A stretch of DNA of 64,000 nt from Liquidambar formosana (taxonomy: Eukaryota; Streptophyta; Magnoliopsida; Saxifragales; Altingiaceae), in contig CM077833.1 of the NCBI GenBank assembly GCA_039720395.1, forward strand, positions 17,979,133-18,043,132, in the 5' to 3' direction. Of this stretch, positions 14,401 to 26,557 are shown piece by piece. Position 1 is the first letter of the stretch; every line of letters begins with the position of its first letter. The notes beneath the pieces are model-generated. The model made no database searches, had not been told where the DNA came from, and worked only from the letters and a program-made list of their open reading frames with translations. The position numbers were made by a program, and so were the translations under genes.

Positions 14401-15647
14401 TGGCTGAGAGGCTGCCACCTGGGGTTTATGACACTGAGAACATGAGGCCTGCTTACCTACCAAATGGCTTGGAGCCAAATGGCATTCATTATCCTGATTC
14501 AAATGGAGAGCGCCATTCTAGATCCGACTCAATTAACAGCTCTTCCCTGGCTTCTCCCTACAAGAATTGACTCTGTTATGATAAATGGAACTCAGGGCAC
14601 AACTCAATTGTTTAGGGATTCACTTGGAACCAATGAAACTAACCCATACCAACAAAGCCGGGGACCTCTGACCTCTAATGGGAGGGATGAACATTCAGAT
14701 GTTAGACTGACAAACGGTAATGGAGGGATTCATGCAACTAGCAGTAGTGGGTCTGAAGCTATTGGTGGCCGGGCATCTGAACCTTTCCAAGATGGGGATA
14801 CTATGAGATCAAGGAATTCTGCATTGGCTGGCAACAGTAATCAAGTCGAGGCTGAGTGGATTGAACAGTACGAGCCTGGTGTGTATATAACTCTTGTGGC
14901 CCTCAGGGATGGAACTAGAGATCTCAAACGAGTGCGATTCAGGTATTTGATTATATCATCTCTTGATTCTTTTATTCACTCTATATATGTAACTTGCTTT
15001 TGTCCTTGTATATATGGCCTGCAAGCAGAGGAAAGGAACCCACTTGATTAGATCAGCAAAGAGATTTATTTGGTCAAATATTAGAATGATAGTATCATTC
15101 AAATATTTTAATCACCAAAAAGGAAAAAATGAAAGAAAGAAAGAAAGATGAGATGATTTTAAATCATCTGTCATAAGCCTAATGGCAGATGGTCCAAAGT
15201 CACCTGATCATGATAATCAAGTGCTATAAAGCAATCTCCTTGTCAGAAAAAAGAAAAAAAAAAAAAGAGGTGCTATAAAGCAATCTTCCAAGTCAGGACT
15301 TCTAATATTTGGTCTTGGTCCTGCATGTTTACGTTTGCCACGTGCATCTGGTGCTTAATAACTGTGCCTGTCTGTCAAAAGAAAATAACTGTGCCTAAGA
15401 GGCCAGGATGGGATTATGATGTATAACATTACAATATGACAATATTATTTTTACCTTTAAAATCTGAAATTGCAAATGTATCTGCAGCCGGAGAAGATTT
15501 GGGGAGCACCAAGCAGAGACCTGGTGGTCAGAGAACCGTGAAAAGGTTTATGAGAGGTACAACGTACGTGGATCGGACAAGTCATCAGTTTCTGGCCAAG
15601 CTGCCCGCAGATCGGAGGGAGCCATGTCGCCGTCTTCCCAAGCTTAG
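4854..15647 (+). CDS. PRAF-type protein: PH, RCC1 repeats, FYVE zinc finger, BRX
   Basis: Nine exons: 4854-4901, 7396-7482, 10016-10105, 10237-10323, 10473-10592, 11482-13583, 13703-13849, 14391-14942, 15488-15647. All introns are GT-AG and all phases agree. The product is about 1129 aa (PRAF1 is about 1.1 kDa-scale in residues, near 1100). Residues 1-144 form the PH domain. RCC1 repeats span about 236-620 with repeated ACGxxHT and YTWG motifs. FYVE lies at about 624-682 with eight zinc cysteines and the plant [10 protein letters not shown] variant. A coiled coil covers about 845-893, and a C-terminal BRX domain begins near [14 protein letters not shown]. The family acts at membranes by binding phosphoinositides, and some members act in polarity modules; the role of this copy is inferred. 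Three single-base insertions (G12451, C13508, T14559) break the frame. Removing them makes the two affected exons fit exactly (2100 bp = 700 codons). The start [16 protein letters not shown] is the usual family start. Confidence 0.93.
5756..5806. repeat. (GA)n microsatellite in PRAF intron 1
   Basis: About 25 uninterrupted GA units inside the 2.5-kb first intron. A shorter TATG-type run lies at about 4932-4962 in the same intron. Confidence 0.95.
6690..6826 (+). repeat. Possible LINE 3' tail in PRAF intron 1
   Basis: The stretch contains 'aaaggcctctataattaatgaa' style text and ends in an AAAAATAAAAAATAAAG tail, resembling 3' ends of plant L1 LINEs. No target-site duplication was found, so this is a weak call. 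Confidence 0.3.
7526..7607. repeat. Exact 41-bp tandem duplication in PRAF intron 2
   Basis: Two adjacent identical 41-bp units, 7526-7566 and 7567-7607, starting gattttaggtctatatgg and ending ttgcccaaa. It lies just after the exon-2 donor site. Exact identity implies a recent duplication or an assembly artefact. Confidence 0.9.
9616..9820 (-). mobile_element. tRNA-derived SINE, family S copy 1
   Basis: Read on the minus strand it has an A-box-like start (cgtctagtggttgggc), a B box (GAGTTCGAGTCCC) and an A-rich 3' tail. It is flanked by an 11-bp target-site duplication ATACTACATTT at 9605-9615 and 9821-9831. It sits in PRAF intron 2. The body shares text ('aaccaagggactaatca', 'cgctggcc', 'gatctttcacct') with the SINEs at 46255 and 52133, which defines one family in this window. 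Confidence 0.8.
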
Positions 15648-16400
15648 CATCAATGCCGGATGGGAAGTTGTCCATCGACACATTTTGCATCAGAGATTGT
15701 GACTGTTTTTTAGAGGGTATGCAAGAGATATGGAAGGAAGCAAATGCCTCCAATTTTTCCATTTTAGCCCTCCGTTCACTTTTTCTTTTACTATTATTTT
15801 CTTTTGTTAAATTTTCATTCTGGGTATCTGCCCTTTTTACCTGTCTGATCCATATATTGTAGTGTATATAAAAATCATCAATTGCTAGATGATCTGGGCA
15901 GAAAAGTTTTTGTTTCTTTCTCTTTCCCCTCTCTTTAATTTATTCCCAACCATCATCTGTATTTTCCTCGTCTGTTCATCCTAGTCTTTTTCACGTTACC
16001 ATGGCCCTTTCAGTGTGCAGTAGGGAGGGTTACATGTCGATGGTCCCTTCTTATTTATTTATTTATTTATTTTCCTTGTAAATGTGGGGGATTGTAATTC
16101 CATTGGTCCCACTACAGGCAAGTGCTGGTGTATCATCTTAAATTGTATTGTACGATGGTTGCCATCGAGCCTGCATTCAATTGGATGGATGAAGAAGTAG
16201 TTACAAAATATGTAGAAGGATGAAATTACTAGATAGAGTAGGGCCTTTTTTCTTCCCCCATGTTTGAATTTTGTTAGTAGCATGGGAAGCCATTTCTTGG
16301 CACTGATTTGAGATGCTCTCTCTCTCTCCCTCTCAGACAAGCTCACTTTTCTTCAGTCGGTTATCTGTCACAAATGATTATATATGAAGTCTTTGTAGGA
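15648..16400 (+). other. Presumed 3'UTR and downstream region of PRAF
   Basis: It follows the TAG at 15645-15647 and is T-rich, with no further exon. The polyadenylation site cannot be fixed. A pure T run of about 32 bases lies at 16422-16453, probably a retroposed tail in reverse or an expanded homopolymer. Confidence 0.4.
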
Positions 16401-16419
16401 AATAGGAGAATGGTTCTAC

Positions 16420-16454
<35 letters not shown>

Positions 16455-17453
16455 GTGGTCGAGTAGGAGAATGGTTCTGAGTCAATGAGAAACAATAAAA
16501 ATTTCAACTAATGCGGCTGGTCAAATTCCAAACATGAAAGAATGAAGAATGGGTTCATGAGCTGACTTGGAAAGTAGAACATTATTTTCACAGTATTATA
16601 TTCTCTTCTGTGGAAAAAGTAAATTTGGGGAGTTGGAGGTAGAGAGGTACACGTTACATTCGTACAGGGTTAGGCATTTGAAGTGACGCGTCTTGTGAAA
16701 AATTATGCTCTCTATCAGAAGAATAATACAGGAGGAATATGGGAATATAACTACAGGACGGCGGTGCAAGTAATACAGTGTTGATACATATAATATAAAC
16801 ATTTGCATTGGGTTATATTTTGTGCATTGGTGGGTACTGTAGATAACTTTAAATGCATAGTGTTGATAAGTCTCGTATAAACATGTTCTCACCGGACATT
16901 CTCGCACTGTATAAAGCAATGACGACTAAAATCCCACCATGATATCCAATTGGTGGGAATATATGGTTACCTTGGGGTAAGCCTCTTGCCATAAAAACCA
17001 CAGAAGATGAACACTCAAATGGTGCTGTTTAGGGGTAGTTCTGAAAAAGAAAAAGTGGGCAAGCAATAACGTATTCAAAATGACAAAGAAACAAAGAGTA
17101 GCAGTAGAGAATAGAAAGCGTCTTGTCAGAGCATGTGGAGTGTGGGAACACGGGTAGGAGCTCCTGTTTGTTCGCTTGTTTGCTTGTCCTAACCAAGCAG
17201 TTTTGATGCAGCCAGTACAGGTACCCATGAACACATGGAAACACAAAGGAGTATCATCTCTTCTCAAGGTTCCCAATTCCCCAATAACAAAGCCCCACCT
17301 AGAGCAATTTATCCTTCTTTTTGTGCATATTCAGGGCGGTTAACTTCTATTTCCCGTATCTTACTTAAAAGAAAAAAAAAGAAAAAAATGAAGTTTTGGG
17401 TGTAATAATTTTTGAAAATTACTATTAAAAATTGAGGTAATAAAAAATAAAGA

Positions 17454-17830
17454 GGGTTCCGTTGACATTTAGTGCAAAACATTTTATATTTATATCCATC
17501 AATATCTTTTTATGGAAATCATATTTCGCCGATCCAACCGTTGGATTATATATTTTGTCATGCACGTCACACATGCCAAATTTCAAGTAAATCGGAGATT
17601 GGAAGCTATGTTATCCATAAAGTGCTCGAAATTAAAGTTTTATTTATTAAAAAAATATAAGTTTACGGATCAAACATTTCTCAATATCCGATTTATTTGA
17701 AATTTGCCATGCATGATGTGCATGATAGGGATATATAATCCAATGGTTAGATTGGCGAAATATGATTTTTGTAAAAAGATATTGAAGAGTGTAAGTATAA
17801 AAAGTTTTACACCAAATGTTAACGAATCCC
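17454..17830. mobile_element. Long inverted-repeat (fold-back/MITE) element
   Basis: The two halves are near-mirror copies. The left arm starts GGGTTCCGTTGACATTTAGT. The right arm, read on the minus strand from 17830, starts GGGATTCGTTAACATTTGGT. The similarity continues for about 160 bp per arm, including matching 'aatatctttttat' and 'cgccgatccaaccgttggatta' type blocks, leaving a centre of roughly 50 bp near 17640. No transposase ORF. A target-site duplication was not identified. If transcribed it would fold into a long hairpin. Confidence 0.75.
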
Positions 17831-17839
17831 TTTCATAAA

Positions 17840-20800
17840 AAATTCCTACTATCTTAACTTTTAAAAGTAAATATCCAAAATTTTGCACTATAAAAAATTA
17901 TGGAAATTTTTTATTTCTTTACTTAAAAAAAAATAAAAAAAAATGGGAAGTATAAGCTAATTTGAACGGGTCCTTACTTTTCCTGTAATGTTTTAGTCTT
18001 TCCCTGTGCAGCACAGATTTATCTCTTCTTCTCTACTTCCCCTATGTACTTCTTTCTATTCTTCTCCTAACCCTTTCGTCTGAGGTTGTATCGATCAACA
18101 GAATCCCTACTTCTCCCCTTTTCTCATTTCTCTTTGCAAATTGCTATACGTACAGTTAATAAAGCAGAACAAAGAGTTTCTCCTTGCAGTGTATGGTGTG
18201 GGTTTTCTTTACCAAATGGTTACTCTGTGATTAGTGAATCTTTTTACTTTGTGGGCCCTTAATTTTTCTCTTGGTGCCATATATATCCTAGAATTTGTGG
18301 GTCAAAGTCCTTTTAATCAAAATCCATATAGAAGAGGCAGCTATCCTAATTTTAGCATTTTAGACCAAACAATATCGTGGTAAATAAGGAACATACAACC
18401 TATAGTGCGCGCCTTTGCATGTTTACGAAATTAAAATTCAATTTATTATAAATTTTTATTTTTGTTAGTGGAGGGATATGATTACATAGTTAGAAAAGGT
18501 TAAAGGGTTAGAGGGTTAGGTGAATGACAAAACCCAGATCTCCGCTACGGCGCCAGGAGACTATAGAAGGACATGGCCTTAGTTGAACATGTTTACCAAA
18601 CTGATTTGCAATGATCTCTGGAAGGATCTCCAAATTCTCTCCAAATTTCCTTGGAAGGATCTCCAAATTTCCTTGGAAGGTTCTAATATCAGCGGAAATT
18701 TGCAATGGTCCCTTCTTGTTTTCACCGAATCCGCGTGAATTCAATCTTAACGACCTTTGTCCTTTGACCTTAGGATGGGCAAGTTCTCAAAGATTTCACG
18801 GCGCGTGGCTCCCAATTTGACTGCAGTTTGCAACTTAAACTAAAGTTTGTCTACAAAGGCGGATTTGAATTTGATTGCATGAGCTTACTGGCAATTTAAT
18901 AAATCCATTTTTTTTTTCTTCTGGGACATTCGATAGAATTTACGTTTAACTTTAACTTTCTAATATCAATAAATGGGTATCAATGATTTTCTATAAACTT
19001 GAATCCGAGATCACTAACTCAACAAGTGAGGAAGATACCACTAAACTAGCTATCATACCATTAGCGGCGAGAAGAAAAGAAAAGAAGGGAAGGAGACCAA
19101 TATTCCTCTATTCGTGACTGTTATAAGAAGAAAAAAAATAAAAGAAATGGAGAGAAAAGGAGGAATCCATAACCCATCCGAGCCCCCTTTCATCTTTGTT
19201 TTTTTCCCTTCCACATGCATGTGAAAGGAAATGGAGAAAAAAAATTATCATAATTCCATATTGTCCATTAACCAGTAAAAATGAATTTTAAAATGACATT
19301 CAACTCTTAGCTGATTCAATTTTCATTTTTTTTTTCTTTTCCTTCCTAATTACTACGTATGGAGTATATTTCTTTCATTTCATTTCTTTTCTCTCCTAAA
19401 CTCGTAAACGGAGCCTTAAAGTTCAAGTCTATTGCACATTGAGAACTTAAACAATTAAACACCTTTACATTATTAAGAATGTGAGGCCCATTGGATTCAA
19501 GAAAAGGAAAAAGGGTTTCTTTTCAAAAGGAAATAATATTTTTATCATCGAGCAGCTAGTAGTGTGATTATGAATTTCTTTAAGATGCTCTTTAGTAGTC
19601 TACTTCAATTCATGTGCGGTAACAGTATTTCGTCTCTTTTAAAATTGTAGTTCACTTTGTTTTTTTCTTCCTTCCTCATTATATAAATATAAATAGTTAG
19701 CGACATTTATAATTTTGACGTATAATTAGGTGAAGATGGGATTGAGCTAAGGTCCTCCTAGTAGAATTTGCTACCAAAGTTCGGTGGCGTATTCATTGAA
19801 ATTGTAGTGTGATACAAAGTAGGAGGTGCGCTAGGTCAAAAAAGCCAATTTGCGTCCTGTTCATTGCGGGGTTGAAGTTCAACATACGCTAGTATGATTT
19901 TAGAATTAGACCCATTAAGAAAATCAAGATGTAGAAATGATGTATTTGATAGCTTGTGTGTTTGATTTGACCCCTTCTTTTTTTTTTTTTTTTTTTTTTT
20001 GTGGGTATGATGAGGGAAGGGTTCGAACCCTCAACTTATTTTACTCTTACTCTTTATCCCACTCTCCCTCATTACTAGGCTAGTGCTAAATGTGTTGGTT
20101 TTGTTGCATAAAAAATTGAATCAATTGATGTAAATTTCAAGCCAAATGGCCTTATGGGTTGGTTTTGTAAATGCGCTATGGGCATGTTGCTTGGATAGTT
20201 GGATGGGACTATGCCTACGACTACAACTCTTGCGTAGGGTCGGTGTGGGGTTGAACCCTTTATGATGTCATATCAGCTACATACTTAGTACTCCGTAGTA
20301 ATCATAATTAGCCATTAACGAGGAGAAATCTCCATTAGCATTGAATTTTATCTTTGAAAAACTATCACTAGAAGGGAGATTGTTAAGGTGTCTTTATCCA
20401 TGTTTAATGCTAAGCTTGTACCAAAGTCAGTGTTATGAATGCCTAATCTTCTACCCAATAAATTTTTTTTATTAAGATATGTGATTAAATATTTTGGTAA
20501 GTGCTTTCCAATCCGCGATCATCGTGGATAGTATATGGGAGACACCTACTTTTACCATTCCAAAAAGTTTAAAAAATAAAAAGGCCTCCAACATATTATA
20601 AAGGAACAAAATACCTATTGCATGGTTCGTTTCCATCAAACATATATGGCATCTTACACGACATACTACATATCCATGTACAATGTCATGTACATGAGTT
20701 ACAATATTTTGTATTTTAAAAGTTAACTGACTTGGCATATCAATTAAACAGGTTGGCATTGCCACGTACGTGGATGAGAATTAATGCAGTTGCACCAATG

Positions 20801-22120
20801 ATTACAAGCTAGATGGATGGGTACTGTAACAATATTCGTCAAATCAAATCAAAGACAAGCATAAGATCACACCACCCACAGCTACAAATTTATGAGACTG
20901 TACGGTCCCTCAATCAACAGTATATTGGTTTGCACGCATAGTATTGAAACTTCAAACCAGTGAGAAGTGAAAGGGACTTGAGATTACCACACAGTACCAG
21001 GACCTTTCATTCAAAGAAACATTTATTAGGCATGCAGCCTTATGTCCATGCTGATTTCGCATGATCTTTCTCTCACGATCTAGGTGTAATGCAAATAGCA
21101 AGTGGTGGTTAATGCTATTGGACTTACTTTAATAGCTTCTAAACGAACTCCCATAATATAGTGTGAAAATAAATGTGAAATAATAAGGTTTAATAATACT
21201 AATCTTAATCTGTTTTTGTGCCAATTCATGAGATTCTTTTAAGAGGCTGCTCTGATGTTAATTGTTTTAAAATAGTTTTACAAACAAAAGGGTAAACCAA
21301 TGGTTAATGGAACTTGCTTAAAAAATTACTTAAGGCTTCAGGTTTAACTTCTCTAACCATGTTTTGCGCGATGAACTTGTGCTTGTTTAGGGAGTTAGTT
21401 GACTCCTAATAACTCATTATGATATACCATGAATAAAACAAAGACAATTACTTAATGGGGAAATTATGGCATGACAATGACAATGACAATCAATTCATGG
21501 TCACAAAAAATAAAAAATCTTGAATTTTTTTAAGTGGATTAAATTTCATTTGTGGTGATGATTTGGTTATCATACATTACTTTTAACAATGACAATCTGT
21601 CATGCTTGCTAGTACAACTTAATTTACTTAATTTATCACCTAAAAAATACTCCACTGAGAGGATTCTTTGACTGATTAATCTATTATATATTTATCTGCA
21701 AACCCTGAATAATAAAAATAAAAAACATATTCAGAATTTTATAAATATGGCTCAAAATTTTGCATGCTTTTAATCTCTATACATTAATACATGCGTTTCT
21801 CGTCAACCCACAAGCCAGCTGCTAGCTATCACATTGCGCTGAGAATACTTCTATGTGAAAACCTGCTATTCCCCTTAGACTATGTGGGAGACACCATCAC
21901 ACACACAGGATTTCTCTAAAACACCACTTTCTATCAGAGCCCAAAAAGAACAATGGAAGAACAAAAAAAAAAAAAAAAAATTGTATACCCACCAACCCCA
22001 TATACATTACCCATCAATTCTAATTGATTAATTCATCTATTGTATAGCCAAAAAAAAAAAAAAGGGGAAAAAGAAAATAGGAAGACCCTTATCTTCTCTT
22101 TATTTGCAGAAATTCCATCA
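17840..22120. other. Gene-less spacer between PRAF and the IDL gene
   Basis: AT-rich with no recognisable gene. It holds a short tandem repeat of 'atctccaaatttccttggaagg' near 18637-18680, one tRNA-derived SINE near 19980 and T/A homopolymers. The ORFs near 18508-18820 are low-complexity shadows of that repeat. Confidence 0.5.
19977..20095 (-). mobile_element. tRNA-derived SINE
   Basis: On the minus strand it has an A-box-like segment (tagcctagtaatgagg), then a good B box (GGGTTCGAACCC), and an A-rich tail that appears as about 22 Ts on the plus strand. It differs in sequence from the family at 9616. No clear target-site duplication. Confidence 0.6.
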
Positions 22121-22128
22121 AAATATCT

Positions 22129-22362
22129 TCATGGCAATCCCTGCGAGGACCTTTGTAACCCAATACCGTTGTGCTTCTTCGAAGGACCGGAAGGCGGGAT
22201 CGGCATTGCTTTTGGCAAGAACCCTGAAAAATTAAGTGTCGGATTGTGAGATTTGGGATTAGGCTTGAAAATCTGAGTGTGTCTTGAGCCATGAGTATGA
22301 CCAATCAATATCATTACCACCAAGAACCACCATAGCACTAGAGTTATAAGCCTTCTACCCAT
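22129..22362 (-). CDS. IDA-LIKE (IDL) secreted signalling peptide precursor
   Basis: An intronless 77-aa precursor. Residues 1-25 form a signal peptide (MGRR, then a hydrophobic core LITLVLWWFLVVMILI, likely cleaved after HTHG). A variable spacer follows, then the family motif at residues 48-65, FLPKAMPIPPSGPSKKHN. This matches the EPIP/PIP motif of INFLORESCENCE DEFICIENT IN ABSCISSION and its relatives, with the SGPSK and KHN signature closer to the IDL2-IDL4 type than to IDA itself. Mature IDA-family peptides are short, proline-hydroxylated and perceived at the cell surface by HAESA/HSL receptor kinases, where they control cell separation and stress responses. Extra residues follow the motif (GIGLQRSSQGLP). 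A TATA-like box lies about 190 bp upstream on the same strand. The frame is intact. Confidence 0.9.
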   Translation of the reverse strand: MGRRLITLVLWWFLVVMILIGHTHGSRHTQIFKPNPKSHNPTLNFSGFLPKAMPIPPSGPSKKHNGIGLQRSSQGLP

Positions 22363-22410
22363 CTCACCAAACTACAAATTCAGCTACTTGAAGAAGAAAG
22401 AAAATGAATG

Positions 22411-22432
22411 AGAGAGAGAGAGAGAGAGAGAG
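22411..22432. repeat. (GA)n microsatellite in the presumed IDL 5' leader
   Basis: About 11 AG units lying about 50 bp upstream of the IDL start codon, so it would be transcribed as a CT repeat in the leader. Confidence 0.9.
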
Positions 22433-22546
22433 GGGCTTGCTAAGCAGAGAAGAAAAAGTTGAAATGAGGAGGGTATGTAATGTGAACTAGAAAAGATTAT
22501 AGTAAACGTAAAAAAGAAAGAACATGTGTTTTTGTTGGGGTGACTT

Positions 22547-22555
22547 GTATATAAA
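22547..22555 (-). promoter_or_regulatory. Candidate TATA box of the IDL gene
   Basis: The minus strand reads TTTATATAC about 190 bp upstream of the IDL ATG, a spacing that leaves a 5'UTR of about 150 bp. Only position and composition support it. Confidence 0.4.
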
Positions 22556-22754
22556 GGATTTGAGGTGCAAACAATGAGGAAAAGTGGAAACATAGGGAAT
22601 TAAATGCTGTGTCATGTGTTTTAGATTTGAGTTGTTGGGTGTGTTGTATGCGTAGGGGGTGTTTTGATATCTTACACCAACACTCTATATCCCTATATTA
22701 AAACGCAATAATTAATAGGGGTACTAGCATTTGAATGGGACATTAGGAAAAGCT

Positions 22755-22755
<1 letters not shown>

Positions 22756-22804
<49 letters not shown>
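22756..22804. repeat. (GA)n microsatellite
   Basis: About 24 AG units in the spacer upstream of the IDL gene. Confidence 0.95.
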
Positions 22805-22806
<2 letters not shown>

Positions 22807-23156
22807 CTTTGAACGGGTCTTCAGGAGAAGTGTTTGGAAAGAGAAAGGAGTAAATGAGTGATGAAACAGAAAGGACATGGCCAAAGAAATTTGATATTCT
22901 CCCTTGAGAAAAAGGGCGGGATGGGAAGATATATTGGGAGAGAAAAAGAGGGATTGTGTTTTGTGGTTAGGTGGGTATGTGGGATCCACTTTATATAGTA
23001 ATTAATGGCCGACTGAGGAATTGGACTGTTTTTATTTATTTATTTTTGGTTAAGTCCCACAACTGGGAAACTTGTCCCTTGCCTGAGACCCTGAGACCTC
23101 ATTGGCCTTTTGATTAGCTCGTGTCATGGTGGTGTCATGTTTCCCCCCATCTCCCT

Positions 23157-23159
23157 CCC

Positions 23160-23233
<74 letters not shown>
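23157..23233. repeat. Compound microsatellite C-run/(CT)n/(TA)n
   Basis: A run of about 14 C, then about 20 CT units, then about 11 TA units, without interruption. Another (GA)n run of about 18 units lies at 23405-23440. Confidence 0.95.
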
Positions 23234-23402
23234 GCACATTTATAGTATAAATCAACCCATCCCTACACTAAAGGAGGTCACTACCAAATTGCCAATCCGC
23301 ACGAACAGTGAGCTGCAACAGATTCTGTCCTATTCTTTTCCCCTCAATCTCTTCTGTGCCACTACCCTCTCTCATTTCACTACTTCAAAATTATTAAATA
23401 CT

Positions 23403-23442
<40 letters not shown>

Positions 23443-23945
23443 GGGGTGTGGACAAGTGATGATGGTCTCGAAGGGTGAATCAAATGGCCCCATGTGCGGC
23501 TCTACGAGATTTTAGAATGAGCAGATTGAAGGGACGGGTTAAATGGGAGAGATGGATTTTGTGTAAACTCTGAAATGGGCTGACCTTTGAGATTTCATTA
23601 AAAGCGAAACTCTATGTGTGTCTATGTGGACCAATTTTTTTGGTGAAAGAACACTGAAAATGTTGAGACTCTGGATTTAGGAAAAAAATTTGGGTAACCC
23701 CACTTGTTAGACCGGTGAGTGGTGACCACTGACCAGCCTATGCTCAAGGGAAACCTTAGGATTCTGTCTAGATTCAACACCATGTGGGCTTGAGTCTGTA
23801 ACTTGTGACCCTTATGAATGGGGCAATGTAGGTTCAATCCATCATTTCTCAACTGAATGGGCTCTGAAAAAATCCAATTGTATTAACACAAGCCCCGCAA
23901 ATAATTATTGTCAATTAAATCAAAGAGGGGGAGGAGAGGGGGGGG

Positions 23946-24095
23946 GGGGATTTTTGATCCGTCAAGTTATGAGAAAATAATTACAGTTAGTAGTCATTCT
24001 TAGTTAAATTAGTAATCATTTATTGGAAAATTAGTAATGGTTTATATTGAACTGTAATTATTTTCCTATAGCCCGGCTTCTCTAAAATTCCCCCT
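23946..24095. mobile_element. MITE, family A copy 2
   Basis: Ends GGGGATTTTTGATCCG and, on the other strand, GGGGGAATTTTAGAGAAGCC, each followed by the AAAATAATTA subterminal block. The internal text is close to the copy at 26558 but in the opposite orientation. The left edge is blurred by a G run, so the target-site duplication cannot be read. Confidence 0.6.
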
Positions 24096-24099
24096 TGAA

Positions 24100-26550
24100 C
24101 AAATGCTTCAAAACTCATTCACTAATAATAACATTCTAGTACAAGTAACAGTACCATACTAATGGGAACCAAAAAGAAAAAAGAAAAAAAAAATAGTGCC
24201 ATACTATCATTGTATAATTTCATCTTTTGTGACTCCTATTTAAATTTTTTTAAGAAAATATATTAAGCTTTTATGACGGTTACAAGGAACCCATGTGGTC
24301 CTCCCCATTGACACAAATGACTAACAGGCAAAGCTAATTGGGCTTTCCTAAACTGTTGCTATCGAAAGTGAGACCTCACCAGGACTAGTTGGGGTGAGTG
24401 ATGTAATCCAACTATCCTTTGGGGGCAGGAACAAAATTTTGTTGGTAAATTGCTTAGTATGAACCCATATTAGTGAGAAAAGCAAACCAGGCTGTTGTTG
24501 GGTGGCTTTTCTTGCCAAAAATGAGACATTTTCAGCAGGGAAAAGAAAATATATAGATGAATCGCAAAATTTTATAATTTTGCTATTGTAAATATGAATT
24601 TTTCCAAATAGTTCCTAAATGTAAATCGGTGACATGTCATGTCAAGTCACTTCCAATCATGCTGCACGTGCAACGATAGTGTGATAGTATTTTGTTATGA
24701 GTCATTGTAGTGGAAAAGGGAATCAAATTCGTGCATAGCATTCATAGGTTATCATTAGGCGAAGACAAGTATGATTAATCAAATCAGATGTGAAGTTTTC
24801 ATGAAGTTCTTTTCTTTTCTTTTTTTTTAATGAAAAAAAAAAAAAAGAAAAGAAAAAAAAGCAACCTAAATAGTAGAGTGGACTCATTTCAAATGTGTCA
24901 AAGTAAGGATAATATTTTTTTGATAAGCGTCAAAGTAAGGATAATAACAAGAGAGGCTCATTTTGTTTGGTATAATGAATGCTATGGGCCTATGGGGCCA
25001 AATGGCATCCAAGGTTTGTTTTTCTTGCACATGCAAATATTAATTTTTAAATTTCAATTTTGAGTGCCCTTGACTTATGAGCCATCCATCCAAAAAAAAT
25101 AAAAAATGGAAGAGTAGGACCCATATTTTAGCTTCCATTATTATTGGGCAATAAATTGAGTGAGCCAGTTGATCCTCAAACTTGGGCACTCACAACAATT
25201 GCAGTTATGTTTCAACTGCATCATTAATATAGAGAATCCCACCATAAAAGAAGATATCAGAGGAGGCGACTGACATGAAAGGCATGAACAACTGATATTT
25301 TTAGTCACACCGGAGTTGTGTAGAATTCTATTTTTTTCCCACTACTTCGGGCCATGCTCTTTGAAGTTTGAACTTTTATTTTTTTCCCTTTTTTAGTTCT
25401 CTCTTTTAGGCTTAGGGGAGATACAATCATAGTCGCGACCGGTCGAACTATTGTATTTTAATTGGTGTATGTTATGTCCACGCCATGAACCCCAATACAC
25501 TTTATGCAAATGTATGAAGCCCATCAATCATAACTGTTGCAACTTGTGATTAGCATTCTTCTTCAATAGGAGTTCATATTGATATTGAGATGTGATCATT
25601 ATAAAACTTGAAACAATGGTTTTAAAATTGGAGAATATTTGTGAAATTTTGGATTTGGATTACTACCCTTAATTGAATTGTGACATAAATCATATAATAT
25701 ATATTTGGGAAATTTGGTCAAATTCAGGAAAATTTGGACTTGGAAATTTGGGAAAGGAAACGACCGTATTAATATTTTCATTAATTTTGCAGAAATTGGA
25801 CAATTAATCTGAAATTTTGTTAAATTAGTTGAATAGTTAAAAATAAGAAGAGTCGTACATTCAATATAAATTGAGAGAGTTTTTTTTTTTTCTTAAATGA
25901 TTAGAGGTATCTTAGGCCTTACTTCTACCGAGTTTCAATCAAGATTAATCCCCTAACAACTAGTGTGAAACGCTTTATATCTAATTATCTGCACAAGCAA
26001 TGATAGTTACAACAAGTTGAAATAACGATTTCGGAAGAGCGCACTCACGATTTGACTGCTCAACCAACCTTCCATGGGCAATCAGAACTTTGAAAGTTGA
26101 GGGTAAGGTTTCTGAAGAAAAAATTGAAGTATGCATGGGTTTTCATTTCATTAAAATGTTGTTACTAGGGTCTTCTAGGATAAAATAAGTTGGTTATTGA
26201 AAGTTATGGCCATTTTTGGTCAGTTATTTTAGTTGTGCATATAAAGTGTGGATGCCATATGGTGATAGCAATGAAGATCGAACCGACCATGTGACTTTGG
26301 TACGCAATGAAGAAATTACTTTGACATCGGGCCCCAGAGTAGATTTCTTGTCCCTTTACAAGCTTCTCTCTTTCTCTCTTTTGCATTTATTTCTGAATTC
26401 AGGTACGCATTATTGATTTCTTCCTAGGCTCTAGCGTTGTCGGATGAAGTTTTCATTTTTTCCCCTTAATCTTTTATGGACGTTAGAATAATTATTTTCC
26501 GTGAGAGGGCTTAGGGATTTTCTTTTGAAAACAATTCTTTTATTATTATT
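24100..26550. other. Gene-less AT-rich spacer
   Basis: I see no gene or recognisable element, only short ORFs without family resemblance and A/T homopolymers. Confidence 0.5.
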
Positions 26551-26557
26551 ATTATTT

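Noticed and set aside
22693..23459. ORFs rich in Ser-Leu or Arg-Glu repeats
   Set aside because: Pure translations of GA/CT microsatellites.
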